The translations under genes were made by a program, and so were the position numbers. DNA of 64,000 bases from Areca catechu. Lineage: Eukaryota > Streptophyta > Magnoliopsida > Arecales > Arecaceae. Below, in pieces: positions 33,880 to 43,990 of this stretch. Each line of letters begins with the position of its first letter. Position 1 is the stretch's first letter. The notes below the pieces were generated by a model. It saw only the letters and a program-made list of their open reading frames with translations. It did not search any database and had not been told where the DNA came from. The stretch is from the NCBI GenBank assembly GCA_021397845.1, contig CM038053.1, positions 149,628,041 through 149,692,040 on the forward strand, given 5' to 3'.

Positions 33880-35005
33880 CTTACGTTATTGGTGATACAT
33901 TCTTAAGTTGCCGGTGTTCTAGGTTTGTGTGAAGCAGATGCCAGCGAGCCTGGCGAGGTAGTAGGCCCCGCTCGGTAAGGCTTTGATCACCTGGTAAGGA
34001 CCCTCCCAATTCAGGGAAGAGTTTCCCACACTCCCCCGGTTGGGATGCTTTCGCTCGCCTAAGCACGAGGTCGCATGGGCGGAACCCCTTGGGCCGCACG
34101 CGGGAGTTGTAATAGCGCGTGACTTGCTGTCGGTAGGCTGCCATTCGAAGTCCAGCAAGTCTAGGTTGAGGAGGAGACGTGCGGGATTTTCGACTTCATC
34201 ATATTGCTCTATCCAAAAAGTGGGCTGGCTGAGTTAAACTAGGATTACCATTTCAGTCCCGAAGACAAGGTTGAAAGGCGTCTCACTAGTGGCCATACAG
34301 GGAGTGGTGTGGTAGGCCCATAGCATAATGGATAGCTCATCTACCCATCGGCCCTTGACTTCCTCCAGCCTCGTACGGAGCCCTTGCAGGATGTTGCGGT
34401 TAGTCACTTCGGCTTCCCAATTTGTTTGAGGATAAGCCATCAAGGTGAAGCGGTGGCGAATGCCGAGATTGGAGCAAAATTCTTCGAAGGCCTGATTGTC
34501 GAACTGCTTTCTATTGTCGATAATGACTATGTGCGGGAGGTCGTATCTATAGATTATAGATTTCCAGAAGAAAGACTGGACCTTTGCCTCTGTTATCCAT
34601 GCCAAAGGTTCGATCTTGACCCACTTGGTGAAGTAGTCGATAGCCACAATCAGAAACCTCCGTTGGTTAGATGCTGCAAGGAAGGGGCCTAGGATGTCCA
34701 TTCCCTACTAGACGAATGGCCACGGGGCTGATAGCTGGGAGATGGGGGCTGTCGGCTACCGTGGATGCATGCGTGGCGCTGGCACTTGTCGCATTTCTTC
34801 ACAAAGTCGGTTGCGTCTTCCCGCATGGTTTCCTAGAAGTATCCCTACCGGATCGCCTTGTGGGCTAAGGTGCCCTGCCCCCCACATGGTTGCCATAGAT
34901 GCCTTCGATATCTCCTGGATTTGTAAGCAGCTTCTGAGGGCTTTAGGCACTTCAGTAGGGGGTAGGAGGGACCTCCGGTAGAGCTGCCCATCCAAAATCA
35001 CTTAA
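33880..35005 (-). pseudogene. Tat2 integrase
   Basis: Core at 34234-34701: MDILGPF (first Asp), AIDYFTKWVKIEPLAWITEA, IVIIDNRKQFDNQAFEEFCS (second Asp), and WEAEVTNRNILQGLRTRLEE (Glu), so all three catalytic acids are present. The C-terminal part at 33880-34158 has YYNSRVRPKGFRPCDLVLRR in one frame and GPYQVIKALPSGAYYLARLA in another. The zinc region at about 34750-35000 (MILDGQLYRRSLLPPTE) is shifted and partly lost. A stop near 34708 separates core from zinc region. No chromodomain follows. Confidence 0.88.
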
Positions 35006-35640
35006 CGTGTGGCCTTCTTCTTGGAAGGCCAGCCTCCTTTCGGTCCTCTGGCAGGGTGCCAGTGGTGATGTACTTAATGTAGAGATCCATCTAGCTAGCC
35101 TCATTGGAGACTTGCTGGACCTCGGCCACTGTTTCACAGCTGGAGGCCTCGAGACATTCAATGAAAGTGTGCCCTAGTGAGGTCTCTGACAGGGTGGCCA
35201 GCCTGGAAAGGATGTTGGCCGGGCGCGTTCTCTGCCTGTGGGATATGAGAGATGTCGAAGTGCTGGAGGGTCGGTGCATGAGAGTGCACCCGGTCCAGAT
35301 ACTTCACCATCATGGGGTCTCGTGCTTTGTACTCTTTGGAGACTTGGCCCGTCACTAGCTGAGTCTGTGAAGACCTTCAGCCTCTTGACACCTAGTTTGT
35401 GGGATCCTTCAGCTCTGCGAGGAGCGCTTCATATTTTGCCTAATTGTTGGTCACCTTGAAGAGGAAACATAGTGCGCATTCCACGATGACCCCATCGGGG
35501 CTAGCAAGGATGAGGCTAGCTCTGCTTCCTCTTGCATTGGAGGCGCCATCCACGTGGAGTATCCATGTCTCCTTCACCGAGGTCGGGTCCTACTCGAGCT
35601 CTGCCTGTTGGTCCACCTCCTTTGAACTTCCCTCGGCCCA
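35006..35640 (-). pseudogene. Tat2 second (archaeal-type) RNase H region
   Basis: Minus-strand pieces include HVDGASNARGSRASLILASP (about 35500-35560), FLFKVTNNQAKYEALLAELK (about 35405-35465), LVTGQVSKEYKARDPMMVKY (about 35295-35355) and HIPQAENAPGQ. The DGAS-start and NNQAKYEALL pattern is typical of the extra RNase H found in Tat-type gypsy elements. Frames change between pieces. The link to that extra domain is from family knowledge. Confidence 0.72.
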
Positions 35641-36105
35641 GGTGCATTCCACCATAAAATTGGCTAAAACTTGGGCCTTCTGTGCCTGCCATAGGTGATA
35701 GGTGATGTCGAACTCGGTGAGCTTCAGCACCCACTTGACCAAGCACCCAAAAGTGTCGGGGCAGATCAGGATGGCCCTCAGGGGCGGATCAGTAAGGACG
35801 ACGATGGGGTGCGCTTGAAAGTAAGGCCTGAGGCACTGCACGGACATTATAGTACAAAAATAATTTTTTCGGGTCGAGTGTACTTGGTTTTGGCACACAG
35901 AGTAACTTGCTGGTGTAGTAGACTGGCCGTTGAGAGCCATCCTTGTCAGCACAAACCAGCATGGAGCTGACTGCCTCTGGTGAGATAGCAAGGTATAGGA
36001 GGAGCTCTTCTCTGGGCTCTGGCCTGGATAGCAGTGGTGGTGAGGCAAGGAGCTTCTTCAGTCTCTTGAATGCTTCTTGGTATTCTTCTGTCCAAGTGAA
36101 GTCAT
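35641..36105 (-). pseudogene. Tat2 first RNase H
   Basis: NDFTWTEEYQEAFKRLKKLL at 36048-36107, then LYLAISPEAVSSMLVCADKD and RPVYYTSKLL down to about 35880; the end (LLKWVLKLTEFDITY-like) continues in another frame near 35700. This is the ordinary gypsy RNase H following reverse transcriptase. It is split by at least one frameshift near 35850. Confidence 0.8.
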
Positions 36106-36840
36106 TCATCTTTCGGAGGACCTTGAAGAATGGCTAGCACCGCTCGACAGAGCATGAGATGAAGTGGCTCAGAGCCGCGATGTGCCCGGTGAGATGTTGG
36201 ACCTCCTTCTTGGAGGCGGGATGCCTCAAGTCTGTGATCGCCTGGATCTTCTTGGGGTTGGCATCTATCCCTCTTTGGGTCACCATGAATCCCAAGAACT
36301 TTCCCGCCGGCACACCGAAGGCGCACATGCCGGGGTTCAGCTTCATTTGATAGCGGTAGAGGTTATCGAAAGCCTCTGCCAAGTTAGTGATTGGTCCTCC
36401 TCTGGGCCACTCATGACAAGCATGTCATCCACGTACACTTGCATATTGCGGCCAATCTGGTCCTTGAAGACCATGCTGACTAAGTGCTGGTAGGTGGCCT
36501 CTGCATTTTTAAGATCGAAGGGCATCATCTTGTAACAATATGTACCTTGGTCAGTCATGAATGCTATGCACTCCTCATCCTCGGGATGCATGCGGATCTG
36601 ATTATATCCGGAGAATGAATCCATAAAGCTAAGGTACTTGTGGCTTGAAGTCGCATCAACCAGCTGGTCAATCTTGGGAAGGGGGAAGCTATCCTTTGAG
36701 TATGCCTTGTTGAGATCGGTGTAGTCTACACAAATCCTCCATTTCCCAGAGGCTTTCTTGACCATCACCATGTTAGCAAGCCAGTCAGGATAACGTACCT
36801 CTCGGATGAACCCCGTCGTGAGGAGTTATCAACCTCCTCG
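36106..36840 (-). pseudogene. Tat2 reverse transcriptase
   Basis: MVMVKKASGKWRICVDYTDL at 36712-36771, FPLPKIDQLVDATSSHKYLS, MPFDLKNAEATYQHLVSMVF, and the active-site VYVDDMLV at about 36420-36440. A frameshift near 36385 passes into LYRYQMKLNPGMCAFGVPAG and FLGFMVTQRGIDANPKKIQA at 36134-36360. The catalytic YVDD is intact although the frame is not. Upstream of 36771 the finger region is degraded. Confidence 0.88.
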
Positions 36841-37790
36841 TTGATGGCTTTTTGTCATTTTAGGGTGACGCTCCTTTTCTTCTACCGGACCGAGCGATGA
36901 TTGGGATCGACATTCAGCTTGTGAATTATCACCTCCGGTGGGATACCAGGCATGTCAGTGGTGATCCAAGCAAAAACATTTGCATTAGCCTGCAGGAAGC
37001 TGAGCAAATGAGTTCTCTCTTCCTGAGTCAACAAGGCCCCAACCTTTATCATCTTCGAGGGATCTTCCCCTAATTGAAAAGATAATGGGGGCTCGACAGG
37101 CCCGCTCTTTGGTTCTGGTACTGTCGAATCGAGCTATCTACGGTAGGGCTAGAATCTGCTCCTCTTAGGCCTGGGGCGGTCTACCAACATCACTGCACCG
37201 GCTGTCGGGATCCTCTCATCTCTCCAGTCCCCCATGGGGTCGGGAACTGGACAAGGAGGCATTTCGTGGAAATGGTGGCATCAAGCAGATTGAGTCCCGG
37301 GCATCCCAGGATGGCATTATAGGGTGAAGGGAGCTTTACAACAGTGACGATCACCAGCACGATGCTTTGTTGGGATGGTGTTCCAGCCATTGTTGGGAGC
37401 GTAATTCCTCTCTCGACTCTAACTAAGTCTTCGGTGAAGCCTACCAGAGGCGTGAACACCGGTGTCTTATTTGGTCAATGGACAAATTCATACTTGCGAA
37501 AGCATCGTAAAAAAGGATGTCTGAGGAGCTCCCACTATCTACCATGATTCTTTTTACAGGATGTTTGGCTATCGTCATTTCAATAATGACAGCATCATTA
37601 TTTGGGTTGCTACCCTAGTTGACCCTTCTCCCATGCAGGGGAATACATCATCGCTCCCCTCTCTCTCCCTAGCCCTCTTCGGGGTTTTTCCTACCCCTTA
37701 GGATACCATACTTACCGATTTCTCGGTGACGATTGTTGATGGTGAAGGGCCGAGGCCCTTCAGTCTAGGCTGCAGGGGACACTCCCCTCT
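36841..37790 (-). pseudogene. Tat2 protease and linker
   Basis: The segment at 37190-37459 reads TPLVGFTEDLVRVERGITLP, then LPSPYNAILGCPGLNLLDAT, the typical end of the gypsy Tat/Athila protease domain. The catalytic Asp loop should lie near 37520-37560, where GSSSDILFYDAFA-like codons can be read with a frame change. Between 36841 and 37190 is a linker with stops. Broken, but the domain is clear. Confidence 0.78.
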
Positions 37791-39050
37791 CCACATTCTG
37801 GTTGAGGTAGCCACACTTGATCAGATCTTCGATCTCCCTCTTTAGGTGGCGGCATTCCTTTGTGTCATGGCGTAGTCCTAGTGGAAACGGCAGTAGTGAG
37901 ACATGTCCCACCCAGCATATGGCTTCAGTGGTGGGGGTCGGCGTAGGAAATGCTCGCCCTCGATTTCCATCAGGATCTTTGCTCTAGGGGCGAGGAGAGG
38001 AGTGAAACTCTCTTTATTGGTAGGGTCAGCCTTGGGCCTTGGCTCTGATCGCGGGCGCGCACCATCCTCCGGGTCGGATGGCCGGAGGTCTCCCCGATGG
38101 CCTGCCTCTCGGGGGCCTCCCATCCAGCTCCATCCTGGCACGATCTGCCTTCTCGACATGAATATACTTTTTTGCCTGGAGGAGTAACCCGAGTATGTCT
38201 TTGGGGGCTTCTTGTTGAGGGAGTAGGTAAAGCAGGAGGTTCGCAGCCCCCTCTTCAGGGCTAGCATGGTGACAGACTCATCGAGATTGTAGATCTCTAC
38301 GATAGCAGTCCTGAACTGGGACACGTATCCCGGAGGAGTTCCCGATCCTGCTATTGGATTGAGAAGAGGCTATCGACCTTGCACGGTACCTTCCTGCGAG
38401 CATCGAAGTGCACCGTGAACTTCTTCTCCAGCTGGGGAAAAGAGTCTATGCTCTAAGGTTCGAGTCTAGAATGCCAGACCCGAGTGGCCTTTTGTAGAGT
38501 GACCGAAAAGACAATGCAAGGAAGGGCATCGATGGCCCCCTCGACCCTCATGAGAGCTTTGTAACTTTTTAGGTGTTCCACGAGATCGGTTGTCCTGTTG
38601 TAGGGGTCAACCTGTGGCATATGGAATCGGTTGGGGATCGGCTCCTCTTGGACTTTCTTCGAGAAGGGTGGATGGGTGTTGTAACCCATGGGTTCACTGG
38701 GAGAACCCTGAACTTCTGCAAACCGGCGAGTCAGATCTGCCAGCTTGCGGTCATGCTCCTCGAGATGCCTTTCTGCTCGGCGGTGGATGGCCTCGTTAGT
38801 CGACCCCTCGGTGGAGGATGCCGGGGGTGAGGGACGATCGGAGCAGAGGAACTCATGCCTGAGTTCCCAGCCATGTCGGTGCTGCTGGCACGAGGGCACG
38901 TAGTGGTTCGAGGCTGGGGAGTGAGTAGCTCCTCCAGTCGGTCGGATCATGCTATGACCACTTGCCGCCCACTTGGTGGGCCTCCCGAGGGGGGATGCCA
39001 CATGCAGTGGCCTCGCCCAGAAAGATCGTAGGCTGGTGCGGGGATCGACT
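37791..39050 (-). pseudogene. Tat2 gag
   Basis: From the N-terminal side: EEHDRKLADLTRRFAEVQGS (about 38710-38770), FSKKVQEEPIPNRFHMPQVD (about 38610-38670), LVEHLKSYKALMRVEGAIDA and LQKATRVWHSRLEP (38453-38500), which is the gypsy gag core. It resumes at 38324 with FRTAIVEIYNLDESVTMLAL, then an RRQIVPGW-rich tail and a region like HDTKECRHLKREIEDLI (about 37815-37865). At least two frameshifts, near 38450 and 38200, split it. Confidence 0.82.
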
Positions 39051-39410
39051 GCGCGAGCTGCCAGAGTCCCTGGCTGCTATTATTTTTCCAAGGAGCGATG
39101 CTTCTGGTGGAGCTGATGCACCGCCGCAGCTAGGAGCTGGACCTGGTGGGAAAGTGCGGTGTACTGGGGGTCCACTGAAGGTGGTTGGATGGGGCAAGAT
39201 GCCTTCTTATGGGCATTGGTCGCCGTGGCGAGGGAGGCCCCCAGCTCGATCGATGGAGGCTTCACGGGCTCGCATAGTCACCATCGGACCATGGGTGTCC
39301 GCGCGATCTTTCATGCTATGGTAGGGATGATGCTTTCTTCCGGCTCTCCCCACTTCCTGGCATGCCAATCTATTGCTGCCTAAATCGTCATGGCTCGAAG
39401 CTCTGATGCG
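39051..39410 (-). other. Tat2 5' leader with degenerate primer-binding site
   Basis: Region between gag and the 5' LTR. On the minus strand the LTR end is followed by CATCAGAGCTTCGAGCC, which keeps ATCAGAGC of an initiator-Met tRNA site but has lost the leading TGGT. It may alternatively be a different primer; undecided. An early gag reading (SIELGASLATATNAHKKASC) at 39080-39265 may belong to the gag N-terminus. Confidence 0.5.
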
Positions 39411-40291
39411 TCGGGTTCTCGCTGGCTGCTCAGCTCCCCGTCTCGCAGTCGGCTCGCTTGCTCACTTCAGGGGTCCTACAAGATAGAGGAAAGCCTTGGA
39501 CCCGAGATTTTAGCGAAGACACTCCGATGATCAAATCAGGGGGATGATGGAGGAGAACAAAAACCTCTCTAGTGGAGAGCTTGGGAGACTCTCCATGTTG
39601 AGAGGGTGATAAGAGATAAGATAATGTGGAAAAACAAAGGTCTCTATAGCACCTACTTCTTTTTCTTCTTCTTTCTTACCTTACCTTTTTGTGTGGGTCT
39701 TATATAGGTGAGTAGCCTTCATTGGCTTCCAGGTTCCCTCCTTCGAAGGAGGCTTTCCGTTGCCTTTTGTCGCCTCTCTATTGGGCCGGTTCTACACCTA
39801 AGCCTTCGGCCATAACAGGATGTTGCCATTTTGAAAGAGGCCGTCCAGGTACCATAGGGGCTAGGGCCCTAGGGTCTAGGCGCTCTGTCATAGAAGCCAC
39901 AGTCTTCTAGTCGTGCGCCCGTCGATGTGTCGGCACACCATAGGGCTGGGAGCCTGGTGTCATCCCGATCGTGTAGATCATGTCACGGCATGTCGCAGGG
40001 GGCCTGCGCCAATGGTAGGGCATGCAGCACCTCTCAGAGGCTCTGTATGATTAGGTACTTCCCTCGTCTTCATTTTGAATTTTGGGAGCATGAGCTTGAC
40101 CCCGGCCGGGAGCTGTCCTCAGCTTGGGGGCTCACCTTGGAGGGATGGACTCGACCTCGACCGGGAGCTGCTTAGACAGGGAGCCTGCCCAATGAGCCCT
40201 ACCTCGGCTAGGAGCTGACTTCAACCGGGTGGTCCACCTTGGTTTTTCATCATGTAGCCTTGCCCAGGTGTCAGTGAATGTCGCCATATCA
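39411..40291 (-). repeat. Tat2 5' LTR
   Basis: Collinear with 30928-32082, about 270 bp shorter through loss of a sub-repeat unit around 40085 and of the segment before the LTR end. TATATAAG box on the element's strand at about 39700-39710. Ends at CCATATCA (40291). Confidence 0.8.
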
Positions 40292-40871
40292 GTGCCAAAA
40301 TTTATCAAGTACTTGGAAAGGATTGCTGGAGCTAGTAGTGGTGCTGGAGTAGGTGATGTAGGCCGATCTTTGAGAAGAGGTACCTACAAAAAAAGTCTCA
40401 CCAAGGATGGTTCTGGCAATGACACTCTGATGCTTAAGTTAGTATGGATATCAACAGTGGACAAATGTAAACAGGAAAGCTTGCATATCTCTTAGATCCT
40501 CTGGAATCCCTTTTGACCTCGAGGGCAATTCGACCCTTTATTGTTGGATCCTGTGAGAGATGACAAAGCCATGTGTTGTATAAGACTTTCTTGTCCGCTA
40601 GCGACATCCCATCCCATTAAATGCATCCCTGTTGCTATCCAGGTATATTGCATGCTTCATTAAATGGTGGATCTTGATACAAGGAATATGGGCATGCCTC
40701 CACTATTTCCCTACATTTGGTGATGATTGGGGATTTTGGGACGTGATAGGGAGTTGGCCATGTAGTAGAGACTGTGGCAGTGGTTGTCCGAATATTTTTT
40801 CTCAGGAATTGAGATGGGCATGCTGCCAGGATCTCATAGGTCAGAGTGCTCACGAGGCATTTAAGGCATGA
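40292..40871. other. Unassigned DNA right of Tat2
   Basis: About 580 bp without a recognisable frame. It may be the distal part of the Tat3 LTR, because the tandem repeats of that LTR follow directly. This is inference from position. Confidence 0.4.
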
Positions 40872-41445
40872 GAACTCATGGTCGAGTACTTTTTGAGAGG
40901 TTAGCGAGGCTCGCTAATGTTTGAAGGCATAGGAGTTGACCTCTACTGGTGCTCATGCAGGGGCTTATGGTTGAAGGCTCATGGCCAAGCACTCCATTGA
41001 TAGTTAGAGAGGCTTGTTGATGCCTAAGGGCATAGGAGTTGGCCTCTACTGGTGCTCACCCAGGGGCTCATGGCTGAAGGTTCATGGCTGAGTGCTCATT
41101 GAGCAGTTAACGAGGCTCGCTGATGCATGAGAATATAGGAGTTGGCCTTTGCCAATGCTGGCCTAGGGACTCATGACTGAAGGCTAAAGGACGAACGCTC
41201 TTGAGTAGTTGGAGAGGCTCGGTGATGCCTGAGGGTGTAAGAGTTGGTCTCTACTAGTGCTCGTCCATGGGCTTGTGCTGAGAGCTCATGGCTGAGTGCT
41301 CCTTAAGTGATCAGAAGGCTTGTTGATGCTTAAAGGTATAGGAGTTGGCCTTTACCAGTACTTGCTTAGGGACTCGTGGTTGAAGGCTCATGGCTGAGTG
41401 CTCCTTAAGTGGTCAGAGAGGCTTACTGTTGCTTGTCAAAGGCTT
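40872..41445 (-). repeat. Tat3 LTR tandem repeats
   Basis: About five degenerate units of ~111 bp containing GAGGCTCGCTGATGCCTGAG, CATAGGAGTTGGCCTCTACT, GGGGCTCATGGCTGAAGGCT and GCTGAGTGCTCCTTGAGTGG. They lie just inside the LTR edge. Confidence 0.85.
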
Positions 41446-41495
41446 TATGTTACCAGCTCGACCATATTTTTCTCTAACAGATATCCCCTACTTTT
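41446..41495 (-). other. Tat3 LTR edge and polypurine tract
   Basis: On the minus strand AAAAAGTAGGGGATATC is followed by TGTTAGAGAAAAATATGG, a fitting polypurine tract plus LTR start (edge at 41479). This marks Tat3 as a minus-strand element with its 3' LTR to the left. Confidence 0.6.
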
Positions 41496-42046
41496 TGATC
41501 AAGACTTCAATCAGATCATCGAAGTATTCAGAGGAATAGGAGGGTCAGGGGCATAGAGTTCTTTCTCCTAACTTGAGGGCTTATTTATAGTCTTCGAGGC
41601 AAATCCTGATAGAAAGAACAATGATGCACTTCACTTTATGTTTCTCGATAATGCTTTGTTGGATGCTGTGCATTTTTACTATGGGTGATGAAACATCCAT
41701 AATCCACCAGTTTTGAGGCTCCATGTGGCAATTGCCAACCATGCCTTTTCATGTGAAAAGATGAAGTCGATCACTTTTCCACCTTTTTTTTATCCTCGCA
41801 CAGAGTGGTTCCCTTCTTCCTTAGGGAATTCTTTATTGTTCTTGTCCTTCCAATCATGTGTCTCTTGCTTCTCCCTACGTGCTTCTCCCTCTGCTTCTCT
41901 CTACTTGCTTCTCCCTCCCAAGGGATTCTTTCCAGAGAGTTTATTATCCTCGACCCTTTGTTCCTTCTTCTTTCCAGGTTTGCCTTTCTTCCTTCCATAT
42001 TTTCTCCTTCTTTCTTTTGTTTCTCCTTCTCCCGGATATCTAGTTC
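41496..42046 (+). promoter_or_regulatory. Upstream region of Tat3 antisense-type ORF
   Basis: Contains CATGTGGCAATTGCCAACCATGCC-like sequence near 41723 (quoted in parts: CATGTGGCAATTG, CCAACCATGCC), comparable in place and order to the TACGTGGC/GGTTGGC block upstream of the Tat2 ORF. A pyrimidine-rich stretch (41790-42040) precedes the ATG. Role inferred. Confidence 0.35.
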
Positions 42047-43990
42047 ATGGAGGATCATAGGAAAGGGAAGTCACCTTGGAAAAGTGGTAAAGGAGAGGGG
42101 TCAAAGGATCGACTGTCCCTTGCTTAGAACATGCTAAGCTAGTGACCAATAGACCGGAAGCGTACCGGTCCTTGGTGGGCCAAGAAGATTTGACACTTGC
42201 CTGCATCAGATTTTGCATCCCCAAGGAATATGAAATAGACCTGCTTGAACCTGATGCATGAATAGACAATCTTCCTCTTGGTAGGCTAGGCATCTATGAG
42301 GACGCGTTTGAGGTGGGACTTAGATTTCCTCTCCATCTCTTTCTTCTTGAGCTTCTCAGGCATACGATATACTCTTAAGTGTCCTGACCCTGAATTTGAT
42401 TAGGCATATCATAGGATTTCTAGGGTTATGCTTCTTAGCTAAGATCCAGCTATCCATTTGTTTGTTTCATTCCTTCTTTACTACCCAGAGACACCCATAT
42501 GCCAAATTATGGTGTACTTGGCCCAAGAGAGGTCAAATCCCTGATTTCAAGCACTCCTTTTGCCATCAAAGGATGGAAGGAGTACTTTTATTTTGTATCA
42601 TCTCCTTTGGTAGATGATTAGGGTATGCTGACTTGGGGTCAACTAGCTGATCCCTTTCTGAGCACTTTAAAATTGAGTATTGAGAAGGAGGTGCATTTTG
42701 GGACTCTCAATAAATTTTTGGTCCCTAATTTGGAATGGCTCTTATCCAAAGAGTCTCTTAAAAGAGTAGGACTAGCCGGCTCCTTGGAGGTGGGTCTGGA
42801 AATCCTATTCGCTTCTTATTCTAACCCATTATTTCTCTATTTCTGATTGACTAGTCCGTAGGTATGAGACTTGTGGATACCGAGGCCATGAGGCAGAAGA
42901 AGTTGGCAAAGAAGAGAAAGGGCTAGGCCTCTATTGGGAGTTCCAAGAAGGCCAAGCTTTCTGAGCCCGAGCCAACGAGGGCTCTATTCAAATTTGACCA
43001 TTTCGGGGTGGTTCGAGTATCTTCAACAAGCATCACCAATCCTCTAGAAGCATTGATTGCTCTTTTGCCCCGATGGCAACGAGCTCGAAGACTCCTGCTA
43101 ATTGTGAGGTCAAAGGGACCTTGGATTATCAATCATGGATGTCCCTCAAGAGGTCTTCGAAAGGAATCATTTTATAGAAAAACTGGACGAGCTCAGAGTT
43201 GTGCTACAATGATATAGAGAAGAGGGTTGTACTATTAGTGCAACAGGTATTTCACATTTGGCTTTTATTTTTTATTTCCAACCAATCGATCACCGAGCTT
43301 GCTCTTTTTGTAGTTAGCTTACAGCTTGCTATCTGTTGAACCAAGCCTTCGATTGTGAGAGCCCCATCAGCAAGTTGAGGAGGGATGTTGCGGAGGCTCG
43401 ACAAAAGGTCGAGGTAGTGGATGCAGCATCTAAGTACTTTCTAAGAAAAATGCCAAATTGGCCAAAGTAAATGTTGATTGGGCTTGGGAAAAGAAAAAGG
43501 TAGAGTAGGAGTTGGCAAATGCCAAGGAGGTGGTAGTGGTCATGAAGAAATTTAAGGCTTCCGAAGACTTCATGACAAATAAGGCTCAGTTGTAGCTAAC
43601 TTCCAAAAGTTAGAGGAATTCTTCACCCTTTATCGGGACTTCAGTTAGGAGTCCTTTGAGGAGGGCTTTTTGTTAGGGTGGAATGAAAATTCTGCATGGC
43701 TATCCTGGATCACTATCTAAGAATAAAATTGGACATCCTAGATGAGGAGACGAAGGCGAACACATCGGTATTCCAGTTGGAGCTCCCTTATGGGGTCAGT
43801 CACCGTTGATTTTCTTGTCATCTTGAGGCCCTAGCCAAATTGACCATAGCAAATCTTACACCGATCACTCTTGCTCTTGTTGCCATGCCTACCTTCGTCG
43901 ATTCTGCCCTAACTATTCCTCCTACTACTATCTTTTTCTACTACCATCGATCCCACCGAAGAGGTAGTGAACTGAAACCTTTTGTATTTT
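42047..43990 (+). pseudogene. Tat3 antisense-type ORF (gypsy-type transposon protein family)
   Basis: ATG at 42047 starts MEDHRKGKSPWKSGKGEGSK. Then, in shifting frames: VGQEDLTLACIRFCIPKEYE (about 42175-42235), LGRLGIYEDAFEVGLRFPLH (about 42275-42340), PYAKLWCTW, and IKGWKEYFYFVSSPLVDD (about 42560-42615). A possible splice acceptor (AGTCCGTAG) at about 42860 precedes MRLVDTEAMRQKKLAKKRKG (42865) and FGVVRVSSTSITNPL. Coiled-coil scraps follow (EARQKVEVVDAASKYF). The domain order equals that of the Tat1 antisense ORF. Many stops. It lies between the inferred 3' LTR edge and where pol should be, hence antisense to Tat3. Confidence 0.68.

Larger units (their letters stand above)
30928..40291 (-). 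mobile_element. Tat2: nearly complete Tat-like Ty3/gypsy element
   Basis: Minus-strand order is 5' LTR (right), gag, protease, reverse transcriptase, two RNase H regions, integrase, tandem repeats, an ORF on the opposite strand, polypurine tract, 3' LTR (left). Integrase last defines Ty3/gypsy; the absence of a chromodomain and the extra RNase H-like region suggest the Tat lineage. LTRs differ by many substitutions and a missing ~190-bp repeat unit, so it is old. I see no matching target duplication. Confidence 0.86.

Noticed and set aside
33345..33932. 195-codon open frame with repeated GFG and VAPG-like blocks
   Set aside because: Product of translating the 28-31-bp tandem array; the frame has no stop because the repeat lacks one.
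41805..42137. Phe/Ser/Leu-rich membrane-protein-like frame
   Set aside because: The stretch is pyrimidine-rich and precedes the Tat3 ORF; hydrophobicity follows from CTT/TTC runs.
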